Below, one piece after another: positions 1 through 9,335 of a stretch of DNA of 64,000 bases (within the stretch, counting starts at the first letter, position 1; every line of letters begins with the position of its first letter). The stretch is taken from contig RPFO01000104.1 in the NCBI GenBank assembly GCA_009746045.1, positions 5,648,395 through 5,712,394 of the forward strand. The letters run 5' to 3'. The stretch comes from Mesostigma viride. Lineage: Eukaryota > Streptophyta > Mesostigmatophyceae > Mesostigmatales > Mesostigmataceae. The position numbers and the translations under genes are program-made. Under the pieces are notes generated by a model that was not told the origin of the DNA, did not search any database, and worked only from the letters and a program-made list of their open reading frames with translations.

Positions 1-382
1 TCCCCCTTGACCGAATCCACCTTCCAGTCCTCCACGTATACCTCCAAAAAGCCATCTCACAGCACGCACGACGCCCTTAACTGCAGATGTGGCAGCTGTG
101 GGGCGCACGCTGGCTGCTGAGCTCCCCACCATCCCCACCACCACCGCCACCCTCCTCGCCTCCACCCCCCCCCCTCCGCCTCCACCGACTCCATCACCGC
201 CCAGCTCCGCGACATTGACCAGCGTCTTAATTGAAGGATAATGCCATCGCTATTGAGGTCCCGCAGAACACCGCGGGCCTCACCGCCCAGGCGGTGAAGG
301 ACATTGCCGCCAAGCCAGCCTCTGCTGCATGCCGGGCCTGGCCGGCGATGCTCCGGCCCCATTACGACCTGGGCGGACATGC
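1..382 (+). pseudogene. L1-type ORF1 remnant, copy A, 5' part
   Basis: This is the left piece of a non-LTR retrotransposon ORF1 that runs off the window start. It aligns with the reverse complement of about 5650-6050 (copy B). Shared coding segments are the LTE motif near the start, a Thr/Pro/Ala-rich linker, and a coiled-coil segment containing ITAQLRDIDQRLN at about 190-235. The frame is broken by stops and indels, so it is dead. The sequence stops at the piggyBac insertion site and resumes at 3711. The ORF1 identity rests on the RRM-like part downstream; this half alone would not be recognisable. Confidence 0.7.
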
Positions 383-386
383 TTAA

Positions 387-430
387 CCCTTGGATGGTGT
401 CTAACTCGTTCCTAAAAGTAGTTACCAGTT
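387..430. repeat. piggyBac left terminal and subterminal inverted repeats
   Basis: The terminal repeat CCCTTGGATGGT is at 387-398. A subterminal copy of AGTTACCAGTT is at 420-430, inverted relative to AACTGGTAACT at 3668-3678. Paired terminal and subterminal repeats are expected as transposase binding sites in this family. Confidence 0.85.
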
Positions 431-1003
431 GCACTTTGCATTATAAGGTCCACAAACCAACCTAATAACAATTTTACTATCCATATTGGGACCAAAGCAC
501 ACATATATATTGAGTTACTTGGGGGTCATGTTGCGGGTGGTCATGTTGCAATGTCCTATGGGTACATTTTAAGGACCCCCCCCAGGGGGGTCCGCTGGGT
601 GCGAGACATGGTACACCTAAAATGCATTATATGTGGTTTAAACACCTTTATTGGACCTGGCCTTGGAAAGGCAGTTAAATTGGTAGCCATGCATGGCTTG
701 TGAACACTCACATCACTGGTTGTCCCAGGGACCCAGCTGCAGCATCTAAAAATAACTGGTAACTACAAATAGGTACCAGTTAGGCTGGTACAATTGCTAG
801 CATTACAGGGCAGGTGCCATATTCCCTGACCTCATAAAACATCACCCATGGTCAAACATGGATGGTCTCATCTATTCCAGCCTATAAACAACTGGGTAGG
901 CCATAAAACATACAAAAACCATCCCGGCATGGTGTTACACGGGCGCGCCCGTCCGGGCGCGGTAAGGCCTAAGGCCATGTCAATGCCACTAATGCTACCA
1001 TTC
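431..1003. other. piggyBac non-coding left region
   Basis: No coding potential is recognised here. A 9-bp perfect stem (GGACCCCCC at 573-581, GGGGGGTCC at 585-593) forms a tight hairpin downstream of the transposase stop. At about 754-780 there is a near-copy of the element's own right subterminal end (3668-3694), a possible scar of an earlier internal rearrangement. Confidence 0.6.
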
Positions 1004-3401
1004 TCAGTTGGCGGTGCGTGCCTCACGCAGCCTCTTCAGCTGCTCACGCCTGGCGTTGCCCACCAGCTGTGTCCCAGCCCCAGCCCTCGTGGACACGCCG
1101 TTCCTGACAGCCCAGCGCTTGCCCTCCTCGCCGCGCTCGGTGAGCGGCAGCATGGCACGTTGCTTGATGTTGCCGAAGTCCAGCCCCTCCACCTTGCAGT
1201 CGTGGTAGATGTTGAAGCAGTTGGTCTTGCCCATGCACAGGGCTGCATCGCACACCTTGCACCAGTACACCGTGCGCTTCGTCTTGCCCCTGGCAGAGCA
1301 CACGACGCACCGCGCCTGGTCCGTGAACGGGATGAGCTCGGCTTCCTTGTGTGTGCCGTCCCGGCGGGCACGCTCGCGCTCCTCCTCCGTGCGTCGCAGC
1401 GGGGGCGGGGGGACAGAGGGGTCCCAGCCCACTTGTTGTGTATCAGCGAATACGCCAGCTGCTTGAGGAAGCCGGCGTGGGTGAGGGCCGCCTGGCGCTG
1501 CTGCCCCGCGATCATGACGTGCAGGAGGTAAGCATTGGTGGCGACGCATGCCATGTGCCCCGTGAAGAGGCGATGCCACCATATCTTGGTCACGAACGCC
1601 TTCTGCAGGCAGTACTCTGCGCAGAGTTGGTCGTTCTTGTCGGTGGCGTGCATGCAATCCCAGTAGTTGGTGATGCTGCTGGGTGCTGGCACCGTCACGC
1701 GCTCAGATGTCTTGCCGCCATGGCGGCTGACCTGGACCTCGGTCAGGCCCAGACCCTTGGACAGGGTCCACACCGGCTTCTTGTCCATCCAGCACGAGAG
1801 GACGAGGCCCTCCTCGTTGACGCCCCAGGCATAGTCGCCCTGCTTGGCCGCCTTGCCCTTGGGCATGAGCGCGCGCACGCCCTCGAAGGGCAGGCCCTTG
1901 CGGTTTGTCATGATGGTGCCCACCATCCGGTGTCCCATCTCATGGCACGCCTCCACAGCGGCGCGGGAGGTATACCAGCGATCCATCGCCCACTTGGCCT
2001 CGTGGGGCCACTTGGCCACCATGCGCTTGACCACCTTGAGCGTTTGCTCGGTCTCGGGAAACTTGTCATAGGTCTCGACGTGATAAAGGTAGCCGGTCGG
2101 CCAGTCATTAGCCCCGAACTGCTTGATGTGGAATGACTCTGGCTTGTTTGGGTTGAAGCACATGACGGGGCAGCGCTTGTGGCGGGTGGGGATGGAGCGC
2201 TCATCCAGGGCAGCCCGCTGCCCTGGCTTGACATACTTCTTGTATGTCTCGTTGAGGTGGCGCTCCAGCCAGTCGCACTGCCACAGGCGGTACTCGCGTG
2301 TCCCCTTGTCCGTGGGGCGCTGCGTGGAATCATTGAGGTGAAGGAACCGGGTGATTTGCTGGAACCGGATGTGTGACATGATGTTCTGCAACATGGGTGG
2401 CTGAGCCCCCCGATCGGGTCGGCTGAGAAGTAATCTGCCCGCGATGGCAGCTTCAGCAGGGACATGGTAAATATGATGCCAATGAACTCACCCAGCTCAT
2501 GCAATGTCAAAGGCTTCCAGTCCCTCGAGCCCCCCTTGCCAGCCTCCTTCTGTGTGGCGTAGAGGTTGGTCTGCTCCACAATCCGCTCGAGGACATCCCG
2601 CTGCGTCCAGAACAGCCTGAACAGCTGCTCGGGGTCGTTGGCCTTGAGCTGGTCCGCAGTGAGGTTCTGGGGGGTGGCTTTGCCCTCCCATGGCGCAGGC
2701 GGGGAAAGAATGGGCAAAGCATCGAAATCTGGTTCGCCGACATCAAAAGTCCAGCTGCCGCCATCCCTCGTGTGCTTCGGAATCGTGTCATCCTCCTCGC
2801 CATCACTGCTATCGACAAGTTCCGGAATATCGTTGGCTGCCTGCGGCACCTCCTTGTCGTCGGTGCCCTCATACTCGGAGGAGGCGGCCTCTTCCGGTGG
2901 AGGAATGATCTTTTTCTTGGCCCTCTGCTTGCGTGGAGCCTTCCTCGCCTTGCCACGAGCCCGCTGACTGCGTTTCGGGGCCGGCGAGTACGTGATGTCC
3001 TCGCTTCCCCCCTCCTCCGAGATGGGGGGTTCAGATTCCTTGTCGTCGCCTGCGCTAGGTGCCTTGTCGTCGTCGGCGCCTTTCTCACTGCCCTCGGCAG
3101 AAATGTTGCCCTGCTTGTTGCTACCCTCCTTCTCAACATCCGTAGGGGCCGTGGCAACCATAAAGTCGAAAATCTGCACCTTCGTTAGGTCATATTTCTT
3201 CGTGTCACCAGTGAACAGGCACTTCGCCTGCGTCCCGCACCTCGCCACTGACACTACTTCCCCCGAAATCCTCTCATTTTCATGGTCGGCTCCGAATTTC
3301 TCGATAGCCCACTCTAGCCCGAATAATTTCGGAGGCACTGACACCTTGATACCCCTTTTTAGCCTAAAATCTGACATACTGCCACTAGGAACGTCCGCCA
3401 T
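1004..3401 (-). pseudogene. piggyBac transposase, two apparent frameshifts
   Basis: This is a cut-and-paste transposase acting in the nucleus on the surrounding terminal repeats. The ATG is at 3401. About 240 residues of acidic and basic low-complexity N-terminus (a run of KRSQRARGKARKAPRKQR type) precede the catalytic region. The three acidic motifs of the DDE_Tnp_1_7 fold are visible: ALDERSIPTRHK, WAMDRWYTSRAAVEA and YWDCMHATDKNDQ. The C-terminus carries the cysteine-rich zinc-binding domain (CVVC, CKVC, C, then CFNIYH). The frame changes near the C6 run at 2406-2411 and near the G5-C-G6 run at 1401-1412; one extra base at each restores a single frame through all motifs. It is either a recently decayed copy or an intact gene with assembly errors. 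Family identity is secure. Confidence 0.92.
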
Positions 3402-3667
3402 GGTCTACCGCTGCAATCGTCGTCGTCATCGTCCTTCCACGTTTTTGTCAATTTTTGAGGCGCGCGGACAGCTGTCAACCAGGGTACCCCCCTGTACTGT
3501 AACCCTTAATTAGACCCTGCAGACTTGGTCTGAACATAGTGATGTCCGGTATCAGGGTGTACTACACATCTAGCTCTAGCAGCAGACCTAAAAATATCTC
3601 GGAAATATCTACTGGCATTCGCGCCAGCTCGGTTCTAAAACTGGTTACGATTTGTAGTTACGAGTAA

Positions 3668-3706
3668 AACTGGTAACTAGAAATAGGTATCAGTACCATC
3701 CAAGGG
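3668..3706. repeat. piggyBac right terminal and subterminal inverted repeats
   Basis: ACCATCCAAGGG at 3695-3706 is the exact inverse of the left terminal repeat. AACTGGTAACT at 3668-3678 mirrors 420-430. Confidence 0.85.
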
Positions 3707-3710
3707 TTAA

Positions 3711-4251
3711 GCAGCATACTGGTCACCTCCACCACCTCCGCCGGCCGTCGCAGCCCAGCTCCATGCAGCGGCAGACGCTTGACCTCCGCGAGGAGGCCGA
3801 GCTTGCCAAGCGCAGCCTAAACGTCATTGTCAGCAACTTCGACATGGAAGAAGGTGAGAATTCCGAGAAGCTTACGCGTGCGTTTGAGAGAGAAATCCTT
3901 GGTCGCATGGGCCTGAATGGTGAGATCGAGCTGGTCGCCCACCGCCTTCCCCGCGCGCGGGGTAAGGCCGGGGCGCCCCCGCTCCTTCTCACCTTTCAGA
4001 ACCCGGCGGCGGCGGACAAGATTTCTTTCCTCAGACGCTGCAAGCGGCTCGAGAAGACTCACTTCACCCTTGACGACGACCTGACCCTGGCGCAGCAACA
4101 ACGGCGACGGGAGCTATGGCCGACCTACCTCCAGCTCCGGCAGACCAAGACGGGGCAGCGGGTGTACTGGAAGAGGGCGGCCATCTACATCGGCCACAAG
4201 CCCTGGCATGCGACCCCCGCGGCCCCTACGACTCCAGACGCCCCAGCTTAG
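3711..4251 (+). pseudogene. L1-type ORF1 remnant, copy A, 3' part (RRM-like domain)
   Basis: An open stretch from about 3763 to the TAG at 4249-4251 encodes about 160 residues. It resembles the RNA-recognition half of L1 ORF1 proteins: a coiled-coil lead (LREEAELAKRSLNVIV), a HRLP/ARGKAG basic loop, then ITF-like strands and FTLDDDLTLAQQQRRRELW, which matches the conserved 'L..DL....Q..R' segment of ORF1p. In life such a protein coats retrotransposon RNA. The upstream half lies at 1-382, cut off by the piggyBac element. No endonuclease or reverse transcriptase follows before the 3' tail, so this is an ORF1-only copy. Confidence 0.72.
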
Positions 4252-4732
4252 GGAAATGCAGCAATAGTAGTGTAGATCGAATAGATAGACCGTGGCCATG
4301 TACATGTACGCCTCCTACAGGCACTCTACCAGCTGATTCACGAGTATTATTTAGCCATGTACATGTGTGCCTATGATGTGCCACACCCCTGCAGATGATG
4401 CCTAGCTTTATGTAGTTAAGCTGTGCCCATGCAGAGAGCTGCTCTCTGCTCACTGCTGAGATGCCATGCTCTAGCTTTTGTATAGCTATATGATGATCTT
4501 CGCCCACATGACAGGCTCCCCCTTAGCTGGGCATAGCGTGATCGATCATGAGGGTGCAGGTGCCCTGGTGCACCTAGAGCACGGGGCGTTTACATTCCCA
4601 CCCTTGCAGGAAGCAGCTTAGAATGTATTATAGGCCATATGCCCCTTCTCAAGGGCTATTGAATTGAATTGAATTGAATCTTGTAACATACTGACTCCGT
4701 CGGGAGAATATGTAGCGTACATAGCCCATGCA
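4252..4732. repeat. Tail-to-tail junction of two ORF1 elements
   Basis: 4252-4650 is the 3' untranslated part of copy A, and its inverted copy runs from 4733 to about 5130. Between them lies a pentanucleotide run (ATTGA)n at about 4655-4680, of the kind that forms the 3' tail of non-LTR elements. It is followed by the 3' terminal segment of copy B at 4681-4732. Together with the coding halves this makes a large inverted repeat with arms of roughly 0.9 kb, or about 1.3 kb if the piggyBac insertion is ignored. Confidence 0.8.
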
Positions 4733-5096
4733 GAGAAGGGGCATATGGCCTATCATACATTCTAAGCTACTTCCTGCAAGGGTGGGAATGTAAACGACCC
4801 TTGCTCTAGGTGCACCAGGGCACTTGCAGCCCCATGATCTTCAAGCTATGCCCAGCTAAGGGGGAGCCTGTCATGGGGGGGAAGATCAGCATAGCTATAC
4901 AGATCGAAGCTAGGGCATGGCGTCTCAGCAGAGAGTTACTCTCTGCATAGGCACAGCTTAACTACATAAAGCTAGGCATCATCTGGGATGTGGCACATCA
5001 TAGGCACACATGTACATGGCTAAAGAATGCGCGTGGCTTAGCTGGTATAGTGCCTGTAGGAGGCGTACATGTACATGGCCACGGTCTATCTATATT

Positions 5097-6540
5097 CTAC
5101 ACTACATACTGCTGCTGTATTGCCCTAAGCTGGGGCGTCTGGAGTCGTTGGGGCCGCGGGGGTCGCATGCCAGGGCTTGTGGCCGCGACGTAGATGGCCG
5201 CCCCCTTCCAGTACACCGGCTGCCCCGCCTTGGTCTGCCGGAGCTGGAGGTAGGTCGGCCATAGCTCCCGTCGCCGTTGTTGCTGCGCCAGGGTCAAGTC
5301 GTCGTCAAGGGTGAAGAGAGTCTTCTCGAGCCGCTCATGCGGCGTCGGAGAAAAGAAATCTTGTCCGCCGGGGTCTTAAAGGTGAGAAGGAGCGGGGGCG
5401 CCCCTGCCTTACCCCGCGCGCGGGGAAGGCGGTGGGCGACCAGCTCGATCTCACCAGTATAAGGCCCATGCGACTAAGAATTTCTCTCTCAAACGCACGT
5501 GCAAGCTTCTCGGAATTCTCACCTTCCTCCATGTCGAAGTTCTTGACAATGACGTTAAGGCTGCGCTTGGCGAGCTCGGCCTCCTCGCGGAGGTCGAGCG
5601 TCTGCTGCTGGAGCTGTGCTGCGACGGCGGAGGTGGTGGAGGTGGCGTGCTGCTTTAATAAGCATGTCCGCCGGCCCAGGTCGGGATGGGAGGAGCATCG
5701 CCGGCCAGGCCAGCCGGGGCTGGCTTGGCGGCAATGTCCTTCACCGCCTGGGCGGTGAGGCGGCTGCGGTGTTTTGCAGGACCTCGATAGCGATTGCATT
5801 GTCCTTATTAAGGCGCTGGTCAATGTCGCGGAGCTGGGCGGTGATGGAGTCGGTGGAGGCGGAGGGGGCCGGGGGGGGGGAGGCGAGGAGGGTGGTGGTG
5901 GCGGTGGCGGTGGCGGTGGGGATGGTGGGGAGCTCAGCAGCCAGCTTACGACCCAAAACTTACGCATTTCGCAAGCGAGGGGCGTCACATGCTGTGAGAG
6001 GAGGCGGAGGAGGGCGAATTCGGTCAAGGGGACGGGTTGCCAGAGGTCCGCGGAACAGCGTTGAAGGATGGATCCGGAAAAGAGGGCGGCAAGCTGAAGG
6101 CGCGGTCGCGACCAGCCAGACAGGTCAGCTGAGCTGAGCTGAAACTGGCCATCAGACTGGCTGCGGAAGCATTTGTGGCGTAGGAGGCGCTGGCACAGGT
6201 CAAGAAGGGAGGCATACGACCCATAAAACAGGAGCTCCAGTATCCGGATGTGTGGCCTGTCGAAATAGCCAGGTCTGTTGACGTCGAAGGTGGAAAATAA
6301 CTCATCAACGTCAAAGTCGGCCTCAGACCAGCTAGGTTAGGTGGGGCGGCTGCGTTTGGGCTCGGGCGAGGCTGAAGGCGAGGCAGGAAGCCTGGGAGGG
6401 TGCTGGACAACCACCAGTGCGCGACTAGTGTCATCGCTGCCTGCCGGACCTGAGGGCGAAGCTGCAGCCGGAGCTGCAGACGTATTTTCATTGCCAAGCG
6501 CAGCCGTCAGGCTGCGTTGCGTCGATAAGCGTTTGCTCAT
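5097..6540 (-). pseudogene. L1-type ORF1, copy B, nearly full length
   Basis: The candidate start is the ATG at 6540 (MSKRLSTQRSLTAALG). The same frame continues, past one in-frame TAA at 6337-6339, through a globular N-terminal stretch (YFDRPHIRILELLFYGSY) and a proline-rich linker. The frame then slips near the G10 run at 5871-5880, where the coiled coil ITAQLRDIDQRLNKDNAIA is read in another frame. It returns for LDLREEAELAKRSLNVIV and the RRM-like part, and ends near 5097 after a further slip. The order of basic N-terminus, coiled coil and RRM is that of L1 ORF1p. No ORF2 is attached. The TTAA used by piggyBac in copy A is unoccupied here at 5655-5658. Confidence 0.72.
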
Positions 6541-7147
6541 CGTATATTGCGTATTAGCGTCGGAAAATTATATCAGCATGTGCGTCTTAGAAAGACGAAG
6601 CGATTGTGATATTCACGACTAAATTCGGTGCTCAAACGTGAAAGTTATGAGCTCCGCCGTCAGCCATGGCTACCTCGTGGCTCGTGGGTCGTGGCCCGGC
6701 CGGGGTTATGTGCTCAAGGGTATGTGGTCAAGGGCTATGTGCTACAGATACTCCCAACGGAGTTCTGTTCCTAATTAATTAATGGATGATGCCTTCAGAA
6801 TTTAGCCACGCCATGCCTCAGTATAACGGGACCTCCCATGGATGTTGCATTAAGAATTTAGCCATGCTATGCCGGCTATGCAGAGAGATGCTCTCTGTTG
6901 AGAAGCCATGCCCTAGCTCTTGTATAGCCATGATGATCTTCCCCCACATGACAGGCTCCCCCTTAGCTGGGCATAGCTTGATAGATCATGGGGGTGCAGG
7001 TGCCCTGGCGCACCTAGAGCAAGGGTAGCTTACATTCCCACCCTTGCAGGAAGTAGCCATCTGCCCCTTCTCAGGGATATGTGCTACATGTACTCCCAAC
7101 GGAGTTATGTTTCTAATTAATTACTTAGTTAATTAATTAATAGCAGT
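6541..7147 (+). repeat. Two 3'-end fragments of the same ORF1 element family
   Basis: 6541-6700 is probably the 5' leader of copy B. About 6735-6783 and 7078-7123 are copies of one 47-bp segment (about 42 matches) that is also the 3' terminus of copy B. About 6860-7065 repeats the 3' untranslated region of copies A and B. Both fragments end in an AATTAATT-type tail. I read this as two tandem 5'-truncated insertions. No gene is present. Confidence 0.65.
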
Positions 7148-7828
7148 TCAAGCAAGAGAGAGGGAGTGAATGCGATGTTCAAACTGAGCTGGGACCACTA
7201 GGTCAGCCGGCAACTGCTGTGGATAGGTCATGACATGCTTGCCTACCTTCTTAGGAATGTCCTTGGGGCCAGGCCAGGTCAGGATATGCCGCCCTGGCTG
7301 GCCAAGCTGCTGGGGGCCGGCCAGACCGAGGTCGGTGTCTACCTGGCTGGTGCAAGCAAGGTATCCTACGAATGCTATCCTACGCTGTCTAATCTCGTCC
7401 GACATGCGAGGCATGCCCTGGTACAAAGATTCTAAAGACCTATGCGTGGAAAACCCTACATTCAGGGCCTGACGGAGCATCCTGGTTACCGTGCCGTTTA
7501 GCTTGGCCGCCAGCGTGTCCGTGAGCGTCCATGCCTCGGTGCCATACGTGAGCACCGTGAGGACCAGGACCTTGAGGAGCATGCGCTTGCGGTGCTCGCC
7601 GAGGGCCTTCGAGTGCCAGTAGGTTTTGAGCGAACAATGCCGAGCCCAGGCCAGGCCGATGCGGGTGTCCACATCGGCGGCGGTGTCAGGAAGCATGCTC
7701 CCCAGCAGTTTGAAGCGCTGACTTTGCATGGGAGAAATCAGGTCGTGGAATGCCAGCAGCATCGCTAGCGCGTGGGGATGCCCCGTGCACCCAGTTGAAT
7801 GCCCCGAAATGGTACCGCAGATCAACAA
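7148..7828 (-). pseudogene. Non-LTR retrotransposon reverse transcriptase, C-terminal fragment
   Basis: A 226-residue open stretch shows the conserved region C-terminal to the RT domain of LINE ORF2 proteins: FKLLGSMLPDTAADVDTRIG, KVLVLTVLTYGTEAWTLTD, a short spacer, then RRIAFVGYLA. The polymerase palm, with its YADD box, is missing upstream, so this is a 5'-truncated relic. It ends with HVMTYPQQLPADL close to the adjacent retroelement tail. It could be the ORF2 end of the same family as the nearby ORF1 copies, but it lies in the opposite orientation to the adjacent 3' fragments, so linkage is unproven. Confidence 0.75.
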
Positions 7829-8118
7829 TACTGATTGTCAAAAGTGCAGGCTCAATGCCTACAAAAAGAGAGCCTGCGACCTGCGGAAATGGAAAGAGTG
7901 CGGGGCTGGCTGGATGAATTGCATGGGTGGTAGCACGGGTGATTGCAGGGCGGAAGGGCTCTACCATGTCTCCACCAATGGGCGCCCTTCACGATCTGCT
8001 CTTCAAAACAGTCATGAATGAGATGTCCTCTCAAGTAGAACGAAGAGAAATCTCACTTTACAGAGACTGAATACTCTCACGTAGACAAAAGGTTTTCCCA
8101 CTAGAATAGGGGATCTCC
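7829..8118. other. 3' flank of the GT29 gene, no gene seen
   Basis: About 290 bp between the glycosyltransferase stop codon and the reverse-transcriptase relic. No clear polyadenylation signal or ORF is recognised. Confidence 0.4.
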
Positions 8119-8292
8119 TCACGTCTCCGCCGTGCAAATCGTGACGCGCCGCGCCAAGTGCAGCTGCTGCAGGAACGCGCCGTCGAAAAAATAAGGGGCC
8201 GCTGTACTGGTGGACGACAATGATGGTGATGATGATGAAGGTGGTGACAGCGACGTTGCCGCCTTGTGCCAGTAGGTGGTGGGCAATCCGGG
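8119..8292 (-). CDS. GT29 gene, terminal exon (E17)
   Basis: The acceptor (CGCACAG before 8292) opens a phase-0 exon of 58 codons including the TGA at 8119-8121. It encodes PGLPTTYWHKAATS, a serine-rich insert, then APYFFDGAFLQQLH and a short tail. This matches the C-terminal end of family 29 glycosyltransferases, where a His-containing aromatic motif and an 'F/L..L' helix close the domain. The phase fits the donor of E16. The VS-motif glutamate usual in animal enzymes is not obvious (aspartate and glutamine occupy the area), so substrate and activity are uncertain. Confidence 0.72.
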   Translation of the reverse strand, partial: PGLPTTYWHKAATSLSPPSSSSPSLSSTSTAAPYFFDGAFLQQLHLARRVTICTAET

Positions 8293-9238
8293 CTGTGCGG
8301 TTGCAGCAGGAGGTAGCGGGGCGAGCTGCGGGGTGGAGTAGACACGGTTATGAGGGTGCGGGGGGCGTGGGCTGTGGATGTGAGATGCAAGGTGGGGTGT
8401 GGGGTGTCTAGTTGTAGGGTGGTTGGAGTCCGCTTCTTTAGGCGGGGAGTGACCTGTGACCTGATTTGATGTGCGGTGTGTGATGTGTGATGTGATGTGG
8501 GGTGTGATGTAAAGTGTGGCATGAGGGGTAAGGCACCTGGGATGTTGGGCGTGATGTGGAGAATGAGATTGGGGGGTGCCAATGGAATCAGGGCAGGTTG
8601 CATGATGGGGACTTGTAGTGTTACTAAATCCCTTGCAAGGAATGTTAGTGTTGCTGCCAGTAAACAAACCCAACATGCTCCCCACACCTTTCACACCCAG
8701 AATACCACAAGAGAAAATGTCACCCCAAGACCAATTCCACAACATACTGAATATACCACAAGAGTAAACACCACCAAACAACAATTAGGACAATCGATTG
8801 GACAGACTGACATGCCAAAGAAGCAGGACCGATCAAGGGCAGGTTACAACATAGAACCACCCATCCACAAGGGCCGGTTGAAATAGAACCACCCGTCCAC
8901 ACAGGCAGGTTGCAATAAAACCACCCATCCACACGGGCAGGTTGCAATAAAACCACCCATCCACACGGGCAGGTTGCAAAGAACCACCCGTCCACACGGG
9001 CAGGTTGCAATAAAACCACCCGTCCACACGGGCAGGTTGCAATAGAACCACCCGTCCATGCACGCAATACAATTTCTTCCCAATCCCGCTTGATCCTTTT
9101 CCCCAAACCTTGATCCCCCGAAAGCATACACCGCCGCGTTTACTGACCTTACTCGGCATTCCCAAAACCCTACACTGTCGTGTTTACTAAACGTACTCGG
9201 CATTCCCAAAACCCTGCACAGCTGTGTGGTGTGTTTAC
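8293..9238 (-). other. GT29 intron 16 with low-complexity DNA
   Basis: It runs from the donor GTAAAC to the acceptor at 8293. About 8330-8530 is GT/GGTG-rich with TGTGATGTG runs. The remainder holds the 32-bp array described separately and, at about 9136-9232, a 47-bp duplicated segment sharing TACTCGGCATTCCCAAAACC. No exon was recognised. Confidence 0.6.
8836..9054. repeat. 32-bp minisatellite, about 7 copies
   Basis: Each unit contains GGGCAGGTTGCAATA followed by ACCACCCATCCACAC-type sequence; some units are 1-3 bp shorter. It lies inside the last intron. It is open in several frames but has no independent evidence of coding. Confidence 0.85.
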
Positions 9239-9335
9239 CTGGGATGGCTGGTAGGCCACCCCAAAGAGGTTGACGCGGTCGCACATGCGCATGGCCAGCA
9301 GTGTGGCCAGCACCTCTGGCACCAGCGCACGCGGG
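9239..9335 (-). CDS. GT29 gene, exon 16 (rest of sialyl motif S)
   Basis: The branch-point-like CTAAC and acceptor TACTACAG lead into a 97-nt exon ending at donor CAG/GTAAAC. Starting with one nucleotide that completes the previous codon, it reads PRALVPEVLATLLAMRM then CDRVNLFGVAYQPSQ. The 'LLA...CD.V..FG' pattern is the diagnostic second half of sialyl motif S, which contributes to donor and acceptor binding in GT29 enzymes. Phases agree on both sides (phase 2 in, phase 0 out). An upstream reading without the splice (GIGMLRANYY) is also open and is a possible alternative start. Confidence 0.82.

Larger units (their letters stand above)
383..3710 (-). mobile_element. piggyBac-type DNA transposon with TTAA target duplication
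   Basis: The element body is 387-3706 (3,320 bp), flanked on both sides by TTAA (383-386 and 3707-3710), the hallmark target duplication of piggyBac. Both ends carry the same 12-bp terminal inverted repeat, CCCTTGGATGGT. The single gene inside is a DDE_Tnp_1_7-type transposase on the minus strand. The host sequence is a retrotransposon ORF1; joining the flanks through one TTAA restores the alignment to copy B, whose unoccupied TTAA is at 5655-5658. Ends, target duplication and gene are all present, so the element is structurally complete. Its two frameshifts may be assembly errors. Confidence 0.93.

Noticed and set aside
6735-7123. 47-bp direct repeats as a long target-site duplication
   Set aside because: The same segment forms the 3' terminus of ORF1 copy B, so the repeats are two element ends rather than duplicated target.
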